A stretch of DNA of 64,000 nt from JAENVU01 sp963801105 (GTDB taxonomy: Bacteria; Actinomycetota; Acidimicrobiia; IMCC26256; JAENVU01): positions 2,480,001 to 2,544,000 of the forward strand of contig CAWDDH010000003.1 in NCBI GenBank assembly GCA_963801105.1. Direction: 5' to 3'. Shown piece after piece: positions 17,433 to 26,054 of the stretch. The translations under genes and the position numbers were made by a program. The first letter of the stretch is position 1. Each line of letters begins with the position of its first letter. The notes under the pieces were generated by a model. The model had not been told where the DNA came from, ran no database searches, and saw only the letters and a program-made list of their open reading frames with translations.

Positions 17433-18619
17433 GCGTCGCCGACCTCGCCGCACGGGACCTCTTCTGGCGCATCCGGCGCGACCCGCGGCGGGCCGACGTG
17501 GAGCTGAGTCGCCGGGCCGAGGTCTTCCCGTACTTCGTGCCCATCAGCGCCGCCCTCGGACGCGAGGCCGTGGTCGACGGCCGGACGTGCCTCATGTTCG
17601 GCTCGAACAACTACCTCGGGCTCGCGGACGACGCGCGCGTGGTCGGGGCCGCCGAGGACGCGCTCCGGCGCTACGGGACGGGGTGCACGGGATCCCGCCT
17701 GATGAACGGCACGCTCGAGCTGCACCTCGAGCTCGAGACGCTCCTCGCCCGCTGGATGCGACGCGACGCGGCCATCGTGTTCTCCGCCGGCTATCTCGCC
17801 AACCTCGCCACGCTCGCGACGATCTGCGACCCGTCGTCGGTGATCGTCGGCGACGCGCGGAACCACGCGTCGATCGAGGACGGGGCGCGGCTCTCCGGGG
17901 CCCGGATCGTGTCCGTGCGCCACAACGACCTCGCCCAGCTCGGCGCCAAGCTCGCCCGCGTGGACGCGCCGACGCTCGTGGTCTGGGACTCGGTGTTCTC
18001 CATGGAGGGCGACGGGGTGGACGTCGATGCCCTCGTGGACCTCGCCCGCGACGCCGGCGCGCGGGTCCTGCTCGACGAGGCACACTCGCTCGGCGTGCTC
18101 GGGCCCGACGGTGCCGGGATCGCCGCGGGGATGGACCGTCCGCCCGACCTCGTGATGGGCACGTTCAGCAAGTCGCTCGCGTCGAGTGGCGGGGTCGTGG
18201 CCGGAGACGGTGACGTGATCGAGTACCTGCGGCTCCACGCCCGCCCGTTCGTGTTCACGGCCTCGGCGGTCCCCGCGGCCGTCGCGGCGGCCGCAGCGGC
18301 GGTGCGGGTCGCGATCGACGAGCCCTGGCGGGCCGCGCGGGCACGCGCCACCGCGTCTGCGCTCGCGACCGGGTTGGCGGACGCGGGGTTCGCCGTCCAC
18401 GGCGGTGCCGCCGCGATCGTCTCGGTGGAGATGCCGGACGAGTGGGCCGCGACGCTGGCGTGGCGCGCCCTGCTGGACGCGGGCGTCTACGTGAACGTCG
18501 GGCTCTTTCCGGCGGTACCCCGCGGCGAGGCGCTGCTCCGGCTCAGCACGACGGCCCAGCACACCGACGCCGACGTCGCGGCGTGCATCGACGCCTTCAC
18601 TCGCGTCGTGCGACCGTGA
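17429..18619 (+). CDS. PLP-dependent alpha-oxoamine synthase (serine palmitoyltransferase / BioF-like)
   Basis: Condenses an amino acid with an acyl thioester, releasing CO2, to give an alpha-amino ketone. The 396 residues show FGSNNYLGLA near 50, GTGCTGSRLMNG near 90, GDARNHASIEDG, DEAHSLGVLG, and the PLP Lys in GTFSKSLASSGG near 248. No membrane helix. The subtype is not fixed by sequence alone, but the next two genes (ACP, acyl-AMP ligase) point to an acyl-ACP partner rather than biotin synthesis, as in the Caulobacter spt-acp-acps set. GTG 17429 overlaps the preceding TGA. Confidence 0.88.
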   Translation: MSVADLAARDLFWRIRRDPRRADVELSRRAEVFPYFVPISAALGREAVVDGRTCLMFGSNNYLGLADDARVVGAAEDALRRYGTGCTGSRLMNGTLELHLELETLLARWMRRDAAIVFSAGYLANLATLATICDPSSVIVGDARNHASIEDGARLSGARIVSVRHNDLAQLGAKLARVDAPTLVVWDSVFSMEGDGVDVDALVDLARDAGARVLLDEAHSLGVLGPDGAGIAAGMDRPPDLVMGTFSKSLASSGGVVAGDGDVIEYLRLHARPFVFTASAVPAAVAAAAAAVRVAIDEPWRAARARATASALATGLADAGFAVHGGAAAIVSVEMPDEWAATLAWRALLDAGVYVNVGLFPAVPRGEALLRLSTTAQHTDADVAACIDAFTRVVRP

Positions 18620-18894
18620 CCCCGCCGGCCGCCGGGGCGAGCCCCGATGCCGCCGCGGCCGTGCGCGCCGTCGTGGTCCCGAGACTGGCCGAGTCCCTCG
18701 GGGTCGAGGTCACCCTCGTGACCGACGACCTCGAGCTCGTCACGCTGGGCCTGTCGTCGCTCGAGGTGATGGAGCTGGTCTACGACGCGGAGGACGAGCT
18801 GGGGATCGTCATCGCGGAGGAATCGCTCGCCGACGTGACGACCGTCGGCGAGCTGGTCGGCGCACTGGCCGTCGAGGTGGGTGCCGGTCGGTGA
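18616..18894 (+). CDS. Acyl carrier protein
   Basis: A 92-residue acidic four-helix carrier. The phosphopantetheine Ser is in LGLSSLEVMELVYDAEDEL (usual DSL replaced by SSL), followed by IAEESLADVTTVGELV. Between GTGA overlaps on both sides, so it is translated with the synthase upstream and the ligase downstream, presumably carrying the acyl chain from the ligase to the synthase. Confidence 0.87.
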   Translation: MTPPAAGASPDAAAAVRAVVVPRLAESLGVEVTLVTDDLELVTLGLSSLEVMELVYDAEDELGIVIAEESLADVTTVGELVGALAVEVGAGR

Positions 18895-20423
18895 CCGTCA
18901 CCACGATCGCAGCGCTGCTCGACGACCGGGCGCACGCCGCCGGGGACCACGAGGTGTTCCGGTTCCTCGACACCGGTGCCGCCTGGACCCTCGGCGACCT
19001 CGCGGCCCGGGCCGCGCGGGTCGGTGGTGCCCTCGGCGGGGTGGAGGCGGGCCGCCACGTCGGTGTCCTGGCCGAGGACCGGGCCGCGTTCTGCGAGGCG
19101 TTCTTCGGCGCCCATGCGGCGGGTGTGGTCCCGGTGCCGCTGGGCGTCGCCGGCAACCCCGACGCGCCGGCGTGGCGGGCCCTGGTCGCCGACCGCGTCG
19201 CCCGCTTCGATCTCGACGCGCTGCTCACCGATCCCGGCGCGGTGGACGCGGTGGCGTCGGCCGTGCCGGGTACGCCCGTGATCGGGATCGACGGGACGCG
19301 CGGCGCGGTGCGGGCCGGGCGCGGCGACGCGCCCTACGCCTTCGTGCAACCGTCGTCGGGCACGACCGGGGATCCGAAGGGCGTCGTGGTGTCGCACCGC
19401 GCGGTGCTGGCGAACCTGGCCGCGATCGGGGAGCGATGGGCCCTCGGGCCGGACTCGGTCGGCCTGTCGTGGCTCCCGCTGTTCCACGACATGGGTCTGA
19501 TCGGCACGATGATCAACGCGGTCTACCAGTCCGGCACGCTCTACCACTGGCCCACCGCGTCGTTCCTGCGCAGCCCCGGCCGCTGGCTCCAGCTGGTGGG
19601 AGAGCTCGGCGTGACGGTGGCGGTGGCGCCGCCGTTCGCGCTCTCGCTCGTGACCCGCCGGCAGCGCCGGCGCGCCACGGCGCTGGACCTCGGGGCGCTC
19701 CGGGCGCTCCTCGTGGGGGCCGAGCAGATCCGGCCCGAGGTGCTGGAGGACTTCGTGGTCACCTTCGCCGCGGCGGGCCTCACGCCGACCGCGGTGACCC
19801 CGACCTACGGCCTCGCCGAGGCGACCCTGGCGGTGAGCGCGACCCCCGCCGGCGAGCGGTTCCGGACCGTCGAGATCGGCGGCCGGCCGCTCGTCTCCTG
19901 CGGCCGGCCGTTGCCGGGGATCGAGGTCGCGATCGACGGCGCCGACGTGGGGGAGCTCCTGGTGCGGAGCCCGGCGCTGATGGACGGCTACCTCGGCGAC
20001 GGGCCCGCCACGGACGCGGTCCTCGCCGGCGGCGTGCTCCGGACCGGCGACACGGCCGCGATCGTCGACGGCGAGGTCGTGATCCTCGGACGGACCAAGG
20101 AGATGATCAATCGGGGTGGCCTCCGGCTCCCGGCCGCGGACTTCGAGCTCGCGGTCGCGGCGGTCGAGGGGGTGCTCGCCGACCGGGTCGTCGCGTTCGC
20201 CGACACCTCCGGAGGGGACGAGCGGGTGGTCGTCCTCGCGGAGTCCCGCCGGCGCGAGCGCGCCGGCGAGGTCGTGCTCGCCGCGCGCGCCCGGCTCGCC
20301 GAGGCCGGCCTCCCCGCCGAGGTCGTCGAGCTCGTCCCTCCCGGGTTCATCCCGCGGACCACGAGCGGCAAGCTCCGCCGCACCGCCGCCCGAGACAAGT
20401 GGACCGCGTCACGCGCCGATTGA
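18891..20423 (+). CDS. Acyl-AMP ligase, FAAL-like, partner of the adjacent ACP
   Basis: ANL-superfamily adenylating enzyme of 510 residues. It shows the P-loop QPSSGTTGDPKGV near 152, the FAAL-type LPLFHDMGLIG near 185, PTYGLAEATLAVS near 305, GRTKEMINRGG, and a C-terminal TTSGKLRR with the catalytic Lys. The FAAL signatures suggest transfer of a fatty acyl-AMP to the neighbouring carrier rather than to CoA, though this is inference. GTG 18891 overlaps the ACP stop. The 3' end overlaps the convergent hydroxylase by 15 nt. Confidence 0.87.
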   Translation: MTVTTIAALLDDRAHAAGDHEVFRFLDTGAAWTLGDLAARAARVGGALGGVEAGRHVGVLAEDRAAFCEAFFGAHAAGVVPVPLGVAGNPDAPAWRALVADRVARFDLDALLTDPGAVDAVASAVPGTPVIGIDGTRGAVRAGRGDAPYAFVQPSSGTTGDPKGVVVSHRAVLANLAAIGERWALGPDSVGLSWLPLFHDMGLIGTMINAVYQSGTLYHWPTASFLRSPGRWLQLVGELGVTVAVAPPFALSLVTRRQRRRATALDLGALRALLVGAEQIRPEVLEDFVVTFAAAGLTPTAVTPTYGLAEATLAVSATPAGERFRTVEIGGRPLVSCGRPLPGIEVAIDGADVGELLVRSPALMDGYLGDGPATDAVLAGGVLRTGDTAAIVDGEVVILGRTKEMINRGGLRLPAADFELAVAAVEGVLADRVVAFADTSGGDERVVVLAESRRRERAGEVVLAARARLAEAGLPAEVVELVPPGFIPRTTSGKLRRTAARDKWTASRAD

Positions 20424-21185
20424 CCGAGCCGGTCCCGACTCCGAAGCTGCTTCGAACTGGTGCTCCCACGCGCGGTGTCGGCGCTTGGCGTCGGTGACGA
20501 AGGGGGAGTAGGCGATCGCCTTCAGCACGATCGCGTTGACGACGTTCATGGGGAAGCGGAGGGGCCGGACGACGTCGAGGAAGAGCACGACCCGCTCCTC
20601 GTCGGTGTCGTTCCAGACCTCGTGCTCGTAGGTGTCGTCGAAGATCAGGCTCCCACCCTCGCTCCAGGTGCGGATCTCGTCCCCGATGCGGATCCGGCAG
20701 TGGTCGGCGTCCGACGGGACCTTCAATCCGAGGTGGTACCGGAGGACACCCTTGTAGGGCCCGCAGTGCTCGGGGATGTGCTTGCGCGGCGCCAGGATCG
20801 AGAACATCGCCGTCTGCATCCCGGGGACCGCGGCGACGAGGCGGGCCGTCTCCGGGCACCGCGCGCAGTTCGCGTCGGAGCGGAACCCGAAGCCGTACAG
20901 GAAGAAGGTCTTCCACCGATCGTCGTCGGTGATGGTCGCCTGATCGGTGGAGATGTCCTGGAAGTTCGGCAGGGCCGCCCGGTGCGCGAGCACCGCGTCG
21001 AGCTCGGCGCGGATCACCGGCCATTCGGCCTCGAGGCCCCGGCTCCAGAGGAGGTCGCGCTGGTCGAACACGGCGGGATCGTCGAGGCGGGAGCTGCGGG
21101 CCACCAGCCGGTCGAGCCGGTCCAGCAGCCATTCGCCCACGAGGATCGTGAGGTCGACCGACCGCCGCCACATGGCCCCCGACAC
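20409..21185 (-). CDS. Aspartyl/asparaginyl beta-hydroxylase family dioxygenase
   Basis: Fe(II)/2-oxoglutarate oxygenase of the Asp_Arg_Hydrox family, which includes LpxO-type lipid hydroxylases. The 258 residues contain SILAPRKHIPEHCGPY, RYHLGLKVP (metal His, 2OG-binding Arg) and FDDTYEHEVWN (second metal His). GTG 21185 is the longest start; ATG 21173 is equally possible. Convergent and overlapping with the acyl ligase, so it may act on the same product, for example acyl-chain hydroxylation. This link is inferred from position. Confidence 0.8.
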   Translation of the reverse strand: MSGAMWRRSVDLTILVGEWLLDRLDRLVARSSRLDDPAVFDQRDLLWSRGLEAEWPVIRAELDAVLAHRAALPNFQDISTDQATITDDDRWKTFFLYGFGFRSDANCARCPETARLVAAVPGMQTAMFSILAPRKHIPEHCGPYKGVLRYHLGLKVPSDADHCRIRIGDEIRTWSEGGSLIFDDTYEHEVWNDTDEERVVLFLDVVRPLRFPMNVVNAIVLKAIAYSPFVTDAKRRHRAWEHQFEAASESGPARSIGA

Positions 21186-21344
21186 TAGGCCCCAGGCCCG
21201 TCTAGGGCGGTCGGATCATCCCTCCGGATCACCCTCAAGGCCATCCGAAGGGGTGCCGAAGCTCCCCTTGCACCGAGAACCGGGATCTGTCCGGGGACCC
21301 GGGGCATCTATCCAGCCAATACCACCCAAAGGGGAAACACCCAA

Positions 21345-21876
21345 ATGCAGCAGACGCTGAACAACCTTCGGGCGCGGCGCGAGGACGAGAGTGGTTTCAC
21401 TCTCATCGAGCTCATGGTCGTGGTGCTGATCATTGCCATCCTGATCGCCATCGCCATCCCGACCTTCCTCGGAGCCAAGACCCGTGCACAGGACAAGGCG
21501 GCTGAGTCCAGCCTCCGGAACGCACTGACCAACGCCAAGGGCATCTACACCGACACGGACTCGTACTCGGGCGCGACGGCGGCAGCGCTGCTCGCGGCCG
21601 AGCCGAGCCTCACCTTCAACGCGGCCGGCACGGCGTCGACCGGGCAGAAGAACGTCTCGGTGGACCCGCAGGCGACCTACGTCATCATGACGGCACTGTC
21701 CTCGTCCGGCACCTGCTGGGCGATCGCGGACTGGGCGACCGGCGGAACGTTCTTCGCCAAGCTGTGCCAGCTCGACCTGCAGCGCCACGCAGGCCGGTAC
21801 CGCCGCCGGTGTGTCGATCCCGACGTCCGCCCCGACGAACTCGTCGACGGCCGACACCTGGGCCCAGGCCTGGTAG
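21345..21876 (+). CDS. pilA: Type IV pilin PilA, major pilin candidate, frame broken once
   Basis: Type IVa prepilin with a 17-residue leader, PilD cleavage after SG before FTLIELMVVVLIIAI, and the conserved Glu at mature position 5. The visible frame passes FFAKLCQ (about 21765) and then enters unlikely Arg-rich sequence, joining the next pilin. One base later the frame gives TCSATQAGTAAG and a natural C-terminus TWAQAW followed by TAG 21876. One extra base near 21755-21785 would restore a 176-residue pilin with a C-terminal disulfide loop. AAAGGGG is 8-14 nt before ATG 21345. A classical terminator follows. Confidence 0.85.
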
Positions 21877-21904
21877 TCCGAGCACCACACAGCAGTGCAA
21901 CGTG

Positions 21905-21936
21905 GTTGGGGGGCCTTCGGGCCCCCCAACTCGTTT
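21905..21936 (+). terminator. Stem with UUCG tetraloop between the two pilin genes
   Basis: GTTGGGGGGCC (21905-21915), TTCG loop, GGCCCCCCAAC (21920-21930): an exact 11-bp stem followed by TCGTTT. It lies 28 nt after the pilA stop and 38 nt before the next pilin, so it may keep the major pilin transcript more abundant than the minor pilin and pilD. Confidence 0.85.
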
Positions 21937-21968
21937 CCACACGAGTCCGCGGGCAGGGGGTGACGACC

Positions 21969-22448
21969 ATGACCACAGACGACCGGTACGACGAGCGAGG
22001 GTTCACCCTCGTCGAGCTCATGATCGTCGTCGGGATCATCGGGATCCTGATCGCCGTCATGATCCCGACGTTCCTCCAGGCCCGGACCCCCGCACGCGAC
22101 CGGCAGGCGCAGACGCTCCTGCGCACCACGCTCACCGCGGCGAAGGCGATCGAGACCACCCCCGACGCCACCGCGACGCCCGCGCTCCTCGCCGCCGAGG
22201 AGCCGACCTTCGTCTTCGTCCCGGGCTCGACCCCGGCACCCGCCAACCAGAAGCACGTGTCGGTCGCGACGCTCGTGTCCGGCGGCGCGAGCTACACGGT
22301 TCTCGCGTCCTTCTCCTCCTCCGGCCGGTGCTTCGCGGTGCTCGAGCAGGTGGACGGCGCTCCGCAGTTCCAACGGATCGACAACGCCACCACGTGCCAG
22401 GCCGACCAGTTCGACGCGGTCACGGGGTGGACCGACGCATGGCCGTGA
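21969..22448 (+). CDS. Second type IV prepilin-like protein
   Basis: A 159-residue prepilin with an 11-residue leader, cleavage ERG before FTLVELMIVVGIIGILIAV, Glu5 present, and a C-terminal Cys pair (GRCFAV and TTCQAD). The layout is parallel to pilA, but the globular part has no strong repeat identity with it, so it is a divergent or minor pilin. ATG 21969 has a GGGGG run about 9 nt upstream; GTG 21960 is an alternative. An unbroken reading from pilA into this gene is an artefact of the pilA frame break. Confidence 0.88.
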   Translation: MTTDDRYDERGFTLVELMIVVGIIGILIAVMIPTFLQARTPARDRQAQTLLRTTLTAAKAIETTPDATATPALLAAEEPTFVFVPGSTPAPANQKHVSVATLVSGGASYTVLASFSSSGRCFAVLEQVDGAPQFQRIDNATTCQADQFDAVTGWTDAWP

Positions 22449-22474
22449 TCCGCGCCCGGTGACCGTCGCGCCCG

Positions 22475-22480
22475 TAGCCT
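22475..22480 (+). promoter_or_regulatory. Possible leaderless -10 element for pilD
   Basis: TAGCCT, 9 nt before ATG 22490, with no ribosome site in between. Similar TANNNT boxes 6-9 nt before starts are seen at aguA, aroC, rpe and the leader frame before def. Confidence 0.4.
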
Positions 22481-22489
22481 CCCACGCGC

Positions 22490-23251
22490 ATGCTCCTCTT
22501 CGTCTGCGGCCTCTTCGGTCTGCTGATCGGCTCGTTCCTGAACGTGGTGGTCTGGCGGGTGCCCCGCCAGGAGTCGATCGCCACCCCCGCCTCGCACTGT
22601 CCCCACTGCGATGCGCCGCTCTCGCCGCTCGAGAACATCCCGGTGCTCTCCTGGCTGGCGCTGCGCGGCAAATGTCGGCATTGTGGCCACCCGATCTCGG
22701 TCCGCTACCCGCTCGTCGAGCTTGCCAACGCGGGCCTCTGGGTGGGCATGGCCGCCCGGTTCGGGGCCACATGGGAGCTCCCGGCCTACCTGGCGCTGGC
22801 CTCGGGGCTCCTGGCCCTGGCCCTCATCGACCTCGACACCCTGCTCCTGCCCAACCGGGTGCTGTACCCCACGGGGTTCCTGGTGGGCGGGCTGTTCGTG
22901 CTGGCCGCGGCGTTGGACCACGAGTGGAGCACCCTCGGACGGGCGGCCCTCGCCGGTGGCGCCGCCTTCGCGGTGTTCTTCGTCATCCACCTGATCTCGC
23001 CCCGCGGCATGGGCTTCGGCGACGTCCGGCTCAGCTTCGTGCTGGGCATGGCGCTCGGCTGGCTCTCCTGGGGTCATGTGTACCTCGGGCTCTTCCTCGG
23101 CTTCCTGCTCGGCGCGGTGATCGGCTCGCTGCTCATCGCGCTCAGGCTCCGGAGCCGGAAGGACCACGTGCCCTTCGGCCCCTTCCTCGTCGCGGGGGCG
23201 CTCCTCGCGATCTACGCGGGCCAACCTCTCCTCGACCTCTACCGCCGGTAG
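22490..23251 (+). CDS. pilD: Prepilin peptidase / N-methyltransferase PilD
   Basis: Polytopic aspartic protease that cleaves prepilin leaders and methylates the new N-terminus. The 253 residues have an N-terminal helix (LFGLLIGSFLNVVVWR), two CxxC pairs (HCPHCD near 37, CRHCGHP near 61) for zinc, and the catalytic Asp residues in LIDLDTLLLPN near 111 and GFGDVRLS near 176. About seven membrane segments. It serves both pilins just upstream. ATG 22490 is 42 nt after the second pilin. Confidence 0.95.
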   Translation: MLLFVCGLFGLLIGSFLNVVVWRVPRQESIATPASHCPHCDAPLSPLENIPVLSWLALRGKCRHCGHPISVRYPLVELANAGLWVGMAARFGATWELPAYLALASGLLALALIDLDTLLLPNRVLYPTGFLVGGLFVLAAALDHEWSTLGRAALAGGAAFAVFFVIHLISPRGMGFGDVRLSFVLGMALGWLSWGHVYLGLFLGFLLGAVIGSLLIALRLRSRKDHVPFGPFLVAGALLAIYAGQPLLDLYRR

Positions 23252-23268
23252 GCCGAACGACCCGCGCG

Positions 23269-23332
23269 CGACCACGCGCGACCGCGACCCTGGGTCCCGC
23301 GACTCACCCCGGTGCCGGTCGCGCGTAGGTCG
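23269..23332. terminator. Extended hairpin after pilD
   Basis: CGACCACGCGCGACCG (23269-23284) pairs with 23316-23332 across 16 bp with a single bulged T; a smaller GGGACC-type fold is possible in the loop. It lies 18 nt after the pilD stop, a plausible end for the pilin transcript. No U-run. Confidence 0.5.
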
Positions 23333-23376
23333 TCTGCTTCAATTCGGTCCCGCGGGCTCAACTCACGTGGCTCATG

Positions 23377-23405
23377 TTGACGATTGTTCGGCATGGGATT
23401 TACTG
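23377..23405 (+). promoter_or_regulatory. Sigma-70-type promoter for the HTH-pilMNOP operon
   Basis: TTGACG (23377-23382), a 17-nt spacer, then TTACTG (23400-23405). Start of transcription would fall near 23412, leaving a leader of about 20 nt before GTG 23434 with a GAGGGGC ribosome site. Confidence 0.5.
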
Positions 23406-23433
23406 TGCCCGAAGTCAACGAGGGGCAATAACC

Positions 23434-23658
23434 GTGGCGTCGCCGATACCTCATGATCTGCTGACCGCGCGTGAGGTCGCGGACGTCATGCGAGTCTCCA
23501 CCATGACCGTGTACCGGCTGATCAAGTCCGGTGAGCTGCCCGCGATCCGGGTCGGCAAGCACCTCCGGATCCGCGAGCGAGACGTCGCGAAGTTCCTCGA
23601 CGAGCGCATCGTCGGGAGCATCACCGAGGGAGGAACGGACCAGTGGCCCGCCGTCTGA
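23434..23658 (+). CDS. Small helix-turn-helix (excisionase/BldC-like) DNA-binding protein
   Basis: A 74-residue protein almost wholly made of a MerR/excisionase-type winged HTH: LTAREVADVMRVSTMTVYRL, IKSGELPAIRVGKHLRI, then ERDVAKFLDER. BldC-like single-domain regulators of this size are common in actinobacteria. GTG 23434 is chosen over ATG 23374 because the latter lies inside the promoter and GAGGGGC precedes GTG. It overlaps pilM by 16 nt and so may regulate pilus or cell-surface genes. No integrase is nearby, so a phage excisionase role is unlikely. Confidence 0.8.
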   Translation: MASPIPHDLLTAREVADVMRVSTMTVYRLIKSGELPAIRVGKHLRIRERDVAKFLDERIVGSITEGGTDQWPAV

Positions 23659-25395
23659 TCGGTCTCGACATCGGGACCAACGCGGTCCGCGTCGCGGAGC
23701 TCGAGCCGGGTGATCCGCCGCGCCTCACGAGCTTCGGCCAGGTCGCGCTCCCTCCGGGCGCGATGCGCGACGGTGAGATCGTCGACCCTGCTGTCGTCAC
23801 CGAGGCGATCCAACGGCTCTGGAAGGAGCTGAGCCTCAAGAAGGGTCCGGTACGCGTCGGCGTCGCGACCCCGCGGGTGCTCGTGCGCACCGTCGACCTG
23901 CCGACGATGTCGGACTCCGAGCTCGCCGGCGCCCTGCAGTTCCAGGCCCAGGAGCTCATCCCCATCCCGCTCGAGGACGCGGTCCTCGACTTCCAGGTCC
24001 TCGAGTCGCTGCCCACGCCCGAACCCGTCGGCGAGGGGCCACCGCCCCAGCCGATGTCGCGAGTGCTGCTCGCCGCCGCGCACAAGGACCTCATCCGCAA
24101 CCTCACCGGCGCGGTGCGCGCCGCGGGCCTGCCCGTCGCCGGCGTGGACCTCGTCCCGCTCGCGCTCGTGCGCTCGGTCGGTCGGCGCGTCTCGGACAAC
24201 GGCGGCGGCGTCGAGGCCATCGTGAGTGTCGGCGGGTCGGTCACCGTCGTCGTCATCCACGAGCTCGGCATCCCGCGCTTCGTCCGGATCCTCGGCTCCG
24301 GTGGTCGCAACGTCACCGACGCGATCTCGCGTGAGCTGGAGCTGACCGGTGACCAGGCCGAGGCGATCAAGCGCCAGCTCGACGCCGCGCCGGTCGATCT
24401 CGCCCAGCGCGCACGGGCCGCGATGGTGCGACCGATCTCGGACCTCGTCGAGCAGATCCGCGGCTCGCTCGACTACTACCGCACGCAGCCCGATTCGATC
24501 CGCCTGCTCAAGGTCACGATCACCGGTGGCGGCGCGCTCACCCCCGGTCTCGCGGACCAGCTCGTCGACACCGTGGGTGTCCCGGTCGACCTCGCCCGGC
24601 CGCGCGAGCACATCGCGGTGGGCGACATCGGCTTCCCCGACGAGGCGCTGCCGTCGCTCGATCCCTTCCTCCCGGTCCCCGTCGGGCTCGCGCTCGGCGG
24701 CGCGCTCAGCGGGAAGCGCATCGACCTCCTCGGCGGCGAGACCAAGGTCGCCGTGGACCGCAGCCAGCTCATCAAGGTGGGCGCGATCGCGGGCGTGGTC
24801 GTGCTCGCCGGACTCGCCGGGCTGACCTACCTGAAGACGAAGCAGGTCGACGACGAGCGGGCGAAGCTCGCCGACGCGCAGCGCACGAACGCCGTGCTGC
24901 AGAGCAAGATCGACGACCTCGCCGACGTCTCCAAGAACCAGGCGGAGATCGAGCAGCGCAGCGCGCAGACCCAGGCGCTCCTCGCCACCGACGTCGGTTG
25001 GTCCACGGTGCTCCAGGCGATCTCGCGCACGATCCCCGTCGGACGTGTGGCTCACCTCGTTCCAGGGGACCGCGAACGGCGGCACGACCGCGGCACCGAC
25101 GGATCCGGCGGCGCCGGCGACCCCGGGAACGCTCAGCGGCACGGCCAACTTCGCCGCCGTGGGGCTCGACTTCGACGCGGTCGCCTCCTGGATCCAGCGC
25201 ATCGGCACCGACATCCCGTACTTCGCCGACCTCTGGGTCCCGAACGCCTCGCGCTCCTCGTCGGGGACCGATACGGGATCGGGCACGGGCTCGGTGACCA
25301 CCGCCCCGACGGGCAACGTGACGTTCTCGTCCACCGCGACGCTCACCCCCGACGCGAAATCCAAGCGCGACGAGCAGTACAAGGTGGCACCGTGA
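23643..25395 (+). CDS. Fused PilM-PilN pilus assembly protein, frame broken once
   Basis: Residues 1-360 are PilM, an actin-like ATPase fold: GLDIGTNAVRVAEL, EAIVSVGGSVTVVVI, RGSLDYYRTQP, ITGGGALTPGLA. Without a stop or new start the frame continues into a PilN-like part: IDLLGGE, one transmembrane helix (VGAIAGVVVLAGLAGLTYL), then a coiled coil. At CCCC near 25036-25039 the frame is lost; deleting one C gives TIPSDVWLTSFQG and the rest of PilN to TGA 25395 (about 583 residues). Normally PilM and PilN are separate. The fusion would tie cytoplasmic PilM directly to the membrane PilN/PilO frame. Confidence 0.82.
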
Positions 25396-26054
25396 AGCGC
25401 AACGCAATGATCGGCATGGCTGCCGCGCTCCTCGCGGTCATCGTCGCCTGGTACTTCGTCATCTATTCGCCCAAGAGCGACGACCTCGACCAGGCCAAGA
25501 CCGCCACCGCGGCCGAGCAGAAGAAGACGGCTGATCTCAAGTTCGAGCTGAGCCGGCTCCAGTCCCAGGCGAAGAACGCGTCCCAGCAGCAGGCGCTGCT
25601 CGGACGCCTCGACCAGGCGATCCCCGCGCAGCCCGACGAGGCGGAGTTCATCCTCCAGGCCAACAGCATCGCGGCCGAGTCCGGGATCGACTTCCTCTCC
25701 ATCTCGCCGACTCCACCCGCTGCGAGCGGCACGACCACGACCATCGGCCTGACGCTCTCGATCGAGGGCAGCTTCTTCCAGGTGAAGGAGTACCTCACCA
25801 AGCTCGAGGGGCTGGAGCGGCTCGTCATCGTCGACGGGATCAACATGTCGGCGGGCAGCTCGGACGGCACGGGTGGTGACGGCGTGACCTTGAGCGTCAC
25901 GCTCACGGCCCGAATGTTCACCACCGCCGCACCGCCGGCCGTCGCCGGGAGCGACACGACGACGCCGGACGCCGGCACGTCGCCGACGAGCACCCCCGCC
26001 GACGGAGCCACTACGACGGTGCCGGCCGGCTCGTCGACGACCGGAGGAACGTGA
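25392..26054 (+). CDS. pilO: Type IV pilus alignment protein PilO
   Basis: Bitopic protein of 220 residues: a short cytoplasmic start, one helix (MAAALLAVIVAWYFVIY, about 9-25), a coiled coil, and a ferredoxin-like periplasmic-type domain (IGLTLSIEGSFFQVKEYL, LERLVIVDGI). The tail is a low-complexity Thr/Pro/Ser/Ala stretch typical of extracytoplasmic linkers in monoderms. GTG 25392 overlaps the pilMN TGA. Partner of PilN in the inner-membrane alignment complex. Confidence 0.85.
   Translation: MKRNAMIGMAAALLAVIVAWYFVIYSPKSDDLDQAKTATAAEQKKTADLKFELSRLQSQAKNASQQQALLGRLDQAIPAQPDEAEFILQANSIAAESGIDFLSISPTPPAASGTTTTIGLTLSIEGSFFQVKEYLTKLEGLERLVIVDGINMSAGSSDGTGGDGVTLSVTLTARMFTTAAPPAVAGSDTTTPDAGTSPTSTPADGATTTVPAGSSTTGGT

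Noticed and set aside
12964..21185. Accessory block as a genomic island
   Set aside because: Base composition and codon use look like the neighbours and no mobility genes or flanking repeats were found. It could still be an old insertion, but the sequence gives no direct sign.
21345..22448. A single 367-residue double pilin
   Set aside because: The joining segment is Arg-rich and non-pilin-like, a proper pilin C-terminus with TAG exists one base out of frame, and a terminator plus a second ribosome site lie between the two pilin starts.
23434..23658. Phage excisionase and integrated element
   Set aside because: The HTH gene resembles excisionases, but there is no integrase, attachment repeat or composition change; it overlaps pilM and fits a BldC-like regulator.
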